This document shows, in pieces, positions 59,441-64,000 of a DNA stretch of 64,000 nt; the stretch's first letter is position 1; every line of letters starts with the position of its first letter. The position numbers were made by a program, and so were the translations under genes. Source of the stretch: Bacillota bacterium (GTDB lineage: Bacteria > Bacillota > Clostridia > Lachnospirales > Lachnospiraceae); NCBI GenBank assembly GCA_023398375.1, contig JAEWSH010000051.1, positions 1 through 64,000 on the forward strand, in the 5' to 3' direction. The notes under the pieces were generated by a model, which saw only the letters and a list, made by a program, of their open reading frames with translations, was not told the DNA's origin and searched no databases.

Positions 59441-59806
59441 ATGACAAAAGGTCAGCTAGAGGCCAAAATCAGTGAGATAGTCAGTAAATTTGAAATTGAA
59501 TATATGGGAAGAGGTCCCAAGACGATTAAAACATATATTCTGAACGATATGATAGTTGTCAGACTGACAGGATTTTTGAGTCCTTCGGAGCAGAAATTGA
59601 CCGATAACCCACAAGGTGTTGAATTATTAAAGAAAGTTCGAACTTCACTATTTGAAGGTGGCAGAGGATATCTGGAGACAATGATAGCAGATGCTATTGG
59701 TGTAGCCATAGTCAGTACCCACGCTGATATTAGTACGAAAACGGGCGAAAAGATAATTATAATAACCCTTGATAGAAATCTAGAAGATATTTATAAAATA
59801 AAATAA
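59441..59806 (+). CDS. DUF2294 family protein
   Basis: 121 residues from ATG 59441 with GTAGGTGG upstream. The family pattern is clear: KISEIVSKFEIEYMGRGPKTIKTYILNDMIVVRLTGFLSPSE-like order (short motifs GRGPKTIKTYI and VVRLTGFLSPSE), RTSLFEGGRGYLETMIADAIG in the middle and IIIITLDRNLEDIY at the end. Function is unproven; the family has been linked to formate/Na+ homeostasis by annotation only. It is a single-gene unit between a promoter and a terminator. Confidence 0.85.
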   Translation: MTKGQLEAKISEIVSKFEIEYMGRGPKTIKTYILNDMIVVRLTGFLSPSEQKLTDNPQGVELLKKVRTSLFEGGRGYLETMIADAIGVAIVSTHADISTKTGEKIIIITLDRNLEDIYKIK

Positions 59807-59851
59807 TTCCGGAAGACAACACAAAGTAGAAAAATATTCTAAGTTGTAAGT

Positions 59852-59888
59852 AAGCCGATATCCATTATTTGGATATCGGCTTTTTTTT
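59852..59888 (+). terminator. Strong intrinsic terminator
   Basis: AAGCCGATATCCA and TGGATATCGGCTT with a four-base loop and eight T's. Confidence 0.9.
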
Positions 59889-59948
59889 ACTTATTCACTA
59901 GCTAGCATTCCAGATACACATTCATACAGCAAAGAAATGGAGAAAAAA

Positions 59949-61826
59949 ATGACAGAAAAATTTAACAAATTGAATTTACCGGAATATGTTCTTGATATTT
60001 TACGTGAGTCGAAAGGGGTAATCATACCAAAGACAAGGGAAGATCTAATTACGCTTGCAATGGGTAATGCAGAGAATAAGTTGTTTCAGGTAGAATATGA
60101 GGTCCAAGGTGTAGGTACTGTATTAGAAGCAACGATTACGAAATGTAAGAACGGAGTTGCCGTAAATTATATGGATGACTATATGAGAAGGCGGGACCCG
60201 AACTGCCTGTTAGTTGCAGATGAAAAAGATAGTGATAAACCAAAATATAAAGATGTATACAAAAAAGATTTTGAAACATTAAGAATGGAAACTTTTGAGT
60301 GGCTGAAGAAGCAGGAACTGATATTTTTCCCGTTTCATTCAGGAGGTCATGAGTATGGGTATGATTCAATCATGATAGCACCGGCAAATGCAGGTTTCTT
60401 TGCGGCAGGCCTGGCAGATTTACAGGGATTTTTGAATATAGATGAGATTTCTGATGATTTTGATCCAAGAGCAGTCGTATTTTTGGCACCGCCTTTCCGG
60501 CATACCCATTTTGACGGAAAGCAGATTGTCGTTCATAACCGCTTGGATACGATTCATGAGGTATATTCCTATAATCTTTATCCAGGACCAAGTGCGAAAA
60601 AGGGAATATATGGTGTGCTTCTTAATATAGGTGAGGCAGAAGGCTGGGTGACTGCACATGCATCAACGGTAAAAGTAATCACACCGTATGATAATGAGAT
60701 CGTAATCATGCACGAAGGCGCTTCAGGCGGTGGAAAGAGTGAAATGATTGAAGACATCCATAAGGAAATGGATGGAAGATCATTAATAGGAAAGAACACC
60801 GTTACAGGTGAAAAAAATTATCTGGTGCTGAATGAAAATTGTGACCTTGTTCCAGTTACAGATGATATGGCATTGTGCCATCCGAAAATGCAAAATGAAA
60901 GCAAAAAGCTTGTTGTTAAGGATGCTGAATCCGCATGGTTCTTACGATTAGACAATATAAAAAGTTATGGTTCTTCTCCACAATATGAGAAAATATTGAC
61001 ACAACCTAAAGAACCGCTAATTTTTTTAAATATTCAGGGAGTCCCTGAGGCAACCTGTCTGGTATGGGAACACACATTGGATCAAGATGGTAAGCCTTGT
61101 CCGAACCCACGCGTAATATTACCGAGGAGACTGGTACAAAATGCAATTGATAGTCCTGTGGAGGTAGATGTAAGAAGTTTTGGCGTGCGGACACCAGTAT
61201 GTACAAAGGAAGAGCCATCCTATGGAATTCTGGGTATTATGCATATACTGCCGCCAGCTCTGGCATGGTTATGGCGTTTGGTAGCGCCTAGAGGATTTAA
61301 TAATCCGAGTATTATTGATTCGGCAGGAATGACGAGTGAAGGTGTTGGTTCTTACTGGCCATTTGCAACTGGTAAAAGAGTAACGCAGGCCAATCTCTTA
61401 CTTGATCAGATTGTAAATTCCGCAAATACGCGGTATGTATTGATACCAAATCAGCATATTGGTGCATATGAAGTAAGTTTCATGCCGCAATGGATTGCAA
61501 GAGAATATATCGCACGTCGCGGAAGTGCCAAATTCAAACCAGAGCATCTGGTAGAAGCGCGTTGTCCTCTATTGGGCTTCGGTCTTGATTCTTTAAGGAT
61601 TGACGGACAATACATCAGACGGGCATTTTTAAAACCGGAAACGCAGCAGGAAGTAGGAAAAGAAGGATATGATGCAGGTGCAAAAATATTAACCGACTTT
61701 TTTAGGAAAGAACTTACAAAATATAATACAGAAGACTTAAGTCCATTGGGAAGACAGATTATCAAACAGTTTTTTGAAGGAGCTACAGTAAAAGATTATT
61801 TGGATATTATTCCGATGAGATATTAG
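59949..61826 (+). CDS. DUF4914, PEP carboxykinase-like P-loop protein
   Basis: 625 residues. ATG 59949 is preferred (GGAG six bases ahead) over 59937. A P-loop of the PEPCK kind, GASGGGKSEMIEDIHKEM, sits near residue 258; NENCDLVPVTDDMALCHP and AESAWFLRLDN follow, and the C-terminal part has ASGMTSEG-like SAGMTSEGVGSYWPFATG, matching the PEPCK metal/nucleotide region in style. It may bind ATP/GTP and a C3-C4 acid. No proven reaction is known to me. It lies 77 bp upstream of ppdK, another PEP enzyme, which supports a role in PEP metabolism. Confidence 0.8.
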   Translation: MTEKFNKLNLPEYVLDILRESKGVIIPKTREDLITLAMGNAENKLFQVEYEVQGVGTVLEATITKCKNGVAVNYMDDYMRRRDPNCLLVADEKDSDKPKYKDVYKKDFETLRMETFEWLKKQELIFFPFHSGGHEYGYDSIMIAPANAGFFAAGLADLQGFLNIDEISDDFDPRAVVFLAPPFRHTHFDGKQIVVHNRLDTIHEVYSYNLYPGPSAKKGIYGVLLNIGEAEGWVTAHASTVKVITPYDNEIVIMHEGASGGGKSEMIEDIHKEMDGRSLIGKNTVTGEKNYLVLNENCDLVPVTDDMALCHPKMQNESKKLVVKDAESAWFLRLDNIKSYGSSPQYEKILTQPKEPLIFLNIQGVPEATCLVWEHTLDQDGKPCPNPRVILPRRLVQNAIDSPVEVDVRSFGVRTPVCTKEEPSYGILGIMHILPPALAWLWRLVAPRGFNNPSIIDSAGMTSEGVGSYWPFATGKRVTQANLLLDQIVNSANTRYVLIPNQHIGAYEVSFMPQWIAREYIARRGSAKFKPEHLVEARCPLLGFGLDSLRIDGQYIRRAFLKPETQQEVGKEGYDAGAKILTDFFRKELTKYNTEDLSPLGRQIIKQFFEGATVKDYLDIIPMRY

Positions 61827-61903
61827 TTTGATGGGATGAGTTCTTGTCAATACTATAGAAATGTGAAAATACTGAACAAAAAAGGTCAAACAGGAGGACA
61901 AGC

Positions 61904-64000
61904 ATGGAGTCAAAATGGGTATATCTATTCAAGGAAGGAAATGCAGGAATGAAAGACCTGCTTGGAGGAAAAGGAGCCAATCTGGCGGAAATGACAAATC
62001 TGGGATTACCGATTCCACAGGGATTCACGGTCACAACACAGGCTTGTACAGAATATTATAAAAACGGAAAATTAATTACGCCGGAAATGGAAACACAGAT
62101 ATTTGAAGCATTGTCAAAGCTGGAGGAGGAACAGGGAAAGAAATTTGGGGATACTGAAAATCCATTACTTGTATCGGTACGTTCCGGATCGAGGGCATCT
62201 ATGCCGGGAATGATGGATACTATTCTGAATCTGGGACTGAATGACGTGGTAGTAGAAGGTTTTGCCAAGAAAAGCGGAAACGCAAGATTTGCATATGACT
62301 CTTATCGAAGATTTATCCAGATGTTTTCCGATGTGGTAATGGAGATGAGCAAGACCTTTTTTGAAGGGATCCTGGATCACATCAAGGAATCCAAGGGCAT
62401 CGTCTATGATACGGATCTGACAGAAGAAGACTTGAAGGAAGTGATTGAAAAGTATAAGTCCATCTATAGGGAAAAGATGGGAGCAGAATTTCCCCAGGAT
62501 CCGAAGGCACAGTTAATGGAAGCTGTGAAGGCAGTATTTCGTTCCTGGGACAATCCAAGAGCGATCGTATATAGAAGAATGAATGATATACCGGGAGATT
62601 GGGGCACAGCCGTAAACGTGCAGGCGATGGTATTTGGAAACATGGGAAATACATCAGGAACAGGAGTCGCGTTCACGAGAAATCCATCTACAGGTGAGAA
62701 GGGCATTTACGGAGAATACTTGATCAATGCACAGGGCGAAGACGTGGTAGCCGGAATCAGGACGCCTCAGCCAATCACCAGACTAGAGGAAGAAATGCCA
62801 GAAGCCTATAAACAGTTCATAGCAATCGCGAATAAGCTGGAGGATCATTACAGGGATATGCAGGATATGGAGTTCACCATTGAAGATGGAAAACTCTACT
62901 TCCTTCAGACGAGGAACGGAAAGCGGACAGCGCCAGCAGCGCTGAAGATTGCCTGTGATCTGGTAGAAGAAGGAAAGATCACAAAAGAAGAAGCAGTTGT
63001 AAGAGTAGAGGCAAAATCACTGGATCAGCTGTTACACCCTACGTTCGTATCAGAAGCGCTGAAGGAAGGAAAGCTCATTGGACAGGCGTTGCCGGCATCT
63101 CCGGGAGCTGCGGCCGGAAGAGTATACTTTAGTGCAGAAGAAGCAAAGAAGCATCATGAAGCAGGAGAAAGAGTCATTTTAGTCAGGTTAGAGACCTCTC
63201 CAGAGGATATTGAAGGCATGCATGCGGCAGAAGGAATCCTGACAGTACGTGGAGGAATGACATCTCATGCGGCGGTAGTGGCCAGAGGAATGGGAACAGC
63301 CTGTGTATCTGGATGCGGAGAGATCAAAATAGAGGAAGCTAGAAGAGAATTTAGTCTGGCAGGCGAAACCATAAAAGAAGGAGATTATATTTCGCTGGAT
63401 GGATCGACAGGAAAGATATACTTAGGAGATATTGAAACAGAAGAAGCATCGATTGGAGGAAACTTCAGCCTTATCATGAGCTGGGCAGATGAATACAGAA
63501 CCCTTAAGGTAAGAACCAATGCAGATACACCGGAGGATGCAAGAAATGCAGTGGAGCTGGGAGCAGAAGGCATCGGTCTTTGCAGAACGGAGCATATGTT
63601 CTTTGAGGCAGACAGAATTCCGAAGATTCGTAAGATGATCCTGTCAACAACAGCGGAGGCAAGAGAAGCAGCATTAAATGAACTGATTCCATACCAGAAG
63701 GCAGATTTTAAGGCACTCTATGAAGTGATGGAAGGAAGACCGGTAACGATACGGTTCTTAGACCCGCCATTGCATGAGTTCGTACCAACAGACGAAAAAG
63801 ATATCGCAGAACTTGCAAAGGATATGGGAATTACGATAGAAGAGGTAAAGGAGACCTGTGATTCCCTGCATGAATTTAATCCCATGATGGGACATAGAGG
63901 CTGCAGATTGGCCGTGACGTATCCTGAGATTGCCAGAATGCAGACAAGGGCGGTGATGGAAGCAGCCATTGAGATAAAAAAAGAAAAAGGCTACGTTATC
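61904..64000 (+). CDS. ppdK: Pyruvate phosphate dikinase (3' end outside window)
   Basis: ATG 61904 with CAGGAGGA upstream; 699 codons are seen of a usual 875. Opening GGKGANLAEMTNLGLPIPQG, SVRSGSRASMPGMMDTILNLG, the catalytic histidine in GGMTSHAAVVARGMG (near residue 455), and the barrel start LGAEGIGLCRTEHMFFEADR are all standard. It interconverts pyruvate, ATP and phosphate with PEP, AMP and pyrophosphate. The remaining C-terminal part, with the substrate cysteine, is beyond the window. Its coding sequence is visibly richer in AGGA/GAAGA than neighbours. Confidence 0.97.
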   Translation, partial: MESKWVYLFKEGNAGMKDLLGGKGANLAEMTNLGLPIPQGFTVTTQACTEYYKNGKLITPEMETQIFEALSKLEEEQGKKFGDTENPLLVSVRSGSRASMPGMMDTILNLGLNDVVVEGFAKKSGNARFAYDSYRRFIQMFSDVVMEMSKTFFEGILDHIKESKGIVYDTDLTEEDLKEVIEKYKSIYREKMGAEFPQDPKAQLMEAVKAVFRSWDNPRAIVYRRMNDIPGDWGTAVNVQAMVFGNMGNTSGTGVAFTRNPSTGEKGIYGEYLINAQGEDVVAGIRTPQPITRLEEEMPEAYKQFIAIANKLEDHYRDMQDMEFTIEDGKLYFLQTRNGKRTAPAALKIACDLVEEGKITKEEAVVRVEAKSLDQLLHPTFVSEALKEGKLIGQALPASPGAAAGRVYFSAEEAKKHHEAGERVILVRLETSPEDIEGMHAAEGILTVRGGMTSHAAVVARGMGTACVSGCGEIKIEEARREFSLAGETIKEGDYISLDGSTGKIYLGDIETEEASIGGNFSLIMSWADEYRTLKVRTNADTPEDARNAVELGAEGIGLCRTEHMFFEADRIPKIRKMILSTTAEAREAALNELIPYQKADFKALYEVMEGRPVTIRFLDPPLHEFVPTDEKDIAELAKDMGITIEEVKETCDSLHEFNPMMGHRGCRLAVTYPEIARMQTRAVMEAAIEIKKEKGYVI

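Noticed and set aside
1..64000. CRISPR arrays and cas genes
   Set aside because: No regularly spaced repeats of 25-40 bp and no Cas-like motifs were seen on either strand.

Overview
The window reads as the chromosome of a low-GC, endospore-forming Clostridia member, most likely Lachnospiraceae. The evidence is the spoIIGA-sigE-sigG sporulation cluster, NrdR, a LigA/T-box/metA region, several Lachnospiraceae-type proteins (DUF5688, CotH-VTC-DUF4956, DUF4914), strong Shine-Dalgarno sequences before nearly every gene and AT-rich spacers. No phage structural genes, CRISPR array or complete insertion sequence is visible. This is a reading by eye: family names come from motif recognition, not from database searches.

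Layout. 1-167: 3' end of a group II intron. 253-4.7 kb: sporulation block (spoIIGA, sigE, sigG, a YlmC/YmxH-type gene), nrdR, a small membrane protein and an orphan LytTR response regulator. 4.7-10.6 kb: an intergenic structured RNA, then a five-gene peptide/nickel-type ABC importer operon behind two strong palindromes. 10.8-15 kb: yqeG-aroE-aroK-aroQ-efp, DUF5688 and tRNA-Arg(CCG). 15.2-22.4 kb: an SH3-domain surface protein, an oxidoreductase, a cysteine-cluster protein and the CotH/VTC/DUF4956 operon. 22.4-27.7 kb: DUF523, a pseudouridine synthase, ligA, and metA behind a methionine T-box. Copies of a palindromic repeat that looks IS200/IS605-derived are interspersed here.

27.7-48 kb is an accessory stretch of mixed base composition. 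It holds gene remnants, a BlaI/M56 sensor operon, a TetR-controlled rifampicin-phosphotransferase-like gene, a second TetR unit with a DUF4097 lipoprotein and an unusual VTT-acyltransferase fusion, two unknown genes, a higher-GC two-component plus FtsX-type ABC module on the minus strand, and a third TetR gene. No integrase is visible, so this looks like serial acquisitions rather than one intact island.

48-64 kb returns to housekeeping-like content: thioredoxin, a GGDEF-EAL protein, a NifX-like protein, a LysE exporter, a HelD-type helicase, an APC permease, a LytTR-DUF3021-methyltransferase operon, an ECF-S/DUF1893 fusion followed by a ferredoxin-type aldo/keto reductase, DUF2294, a PEPCK-like DUF4914 protein and pyruvate phosphate dikinase (cut by the window end).

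Themes: many promoters overlap clear palindromic operators, so local autoregulation can be read directly (BlaI box, two TetR operators, an OmpR-type direct repeat, a Spo0A-type spoIIG promoter). The best candidates for something new are the TetR/DUF4097/VTT-acyltransferase unit, the palindromic repeat lodged between a T-box and its gene, the unclassified RNA near 4.85 kb, and the hairpin over the sigG ribosome binding site.
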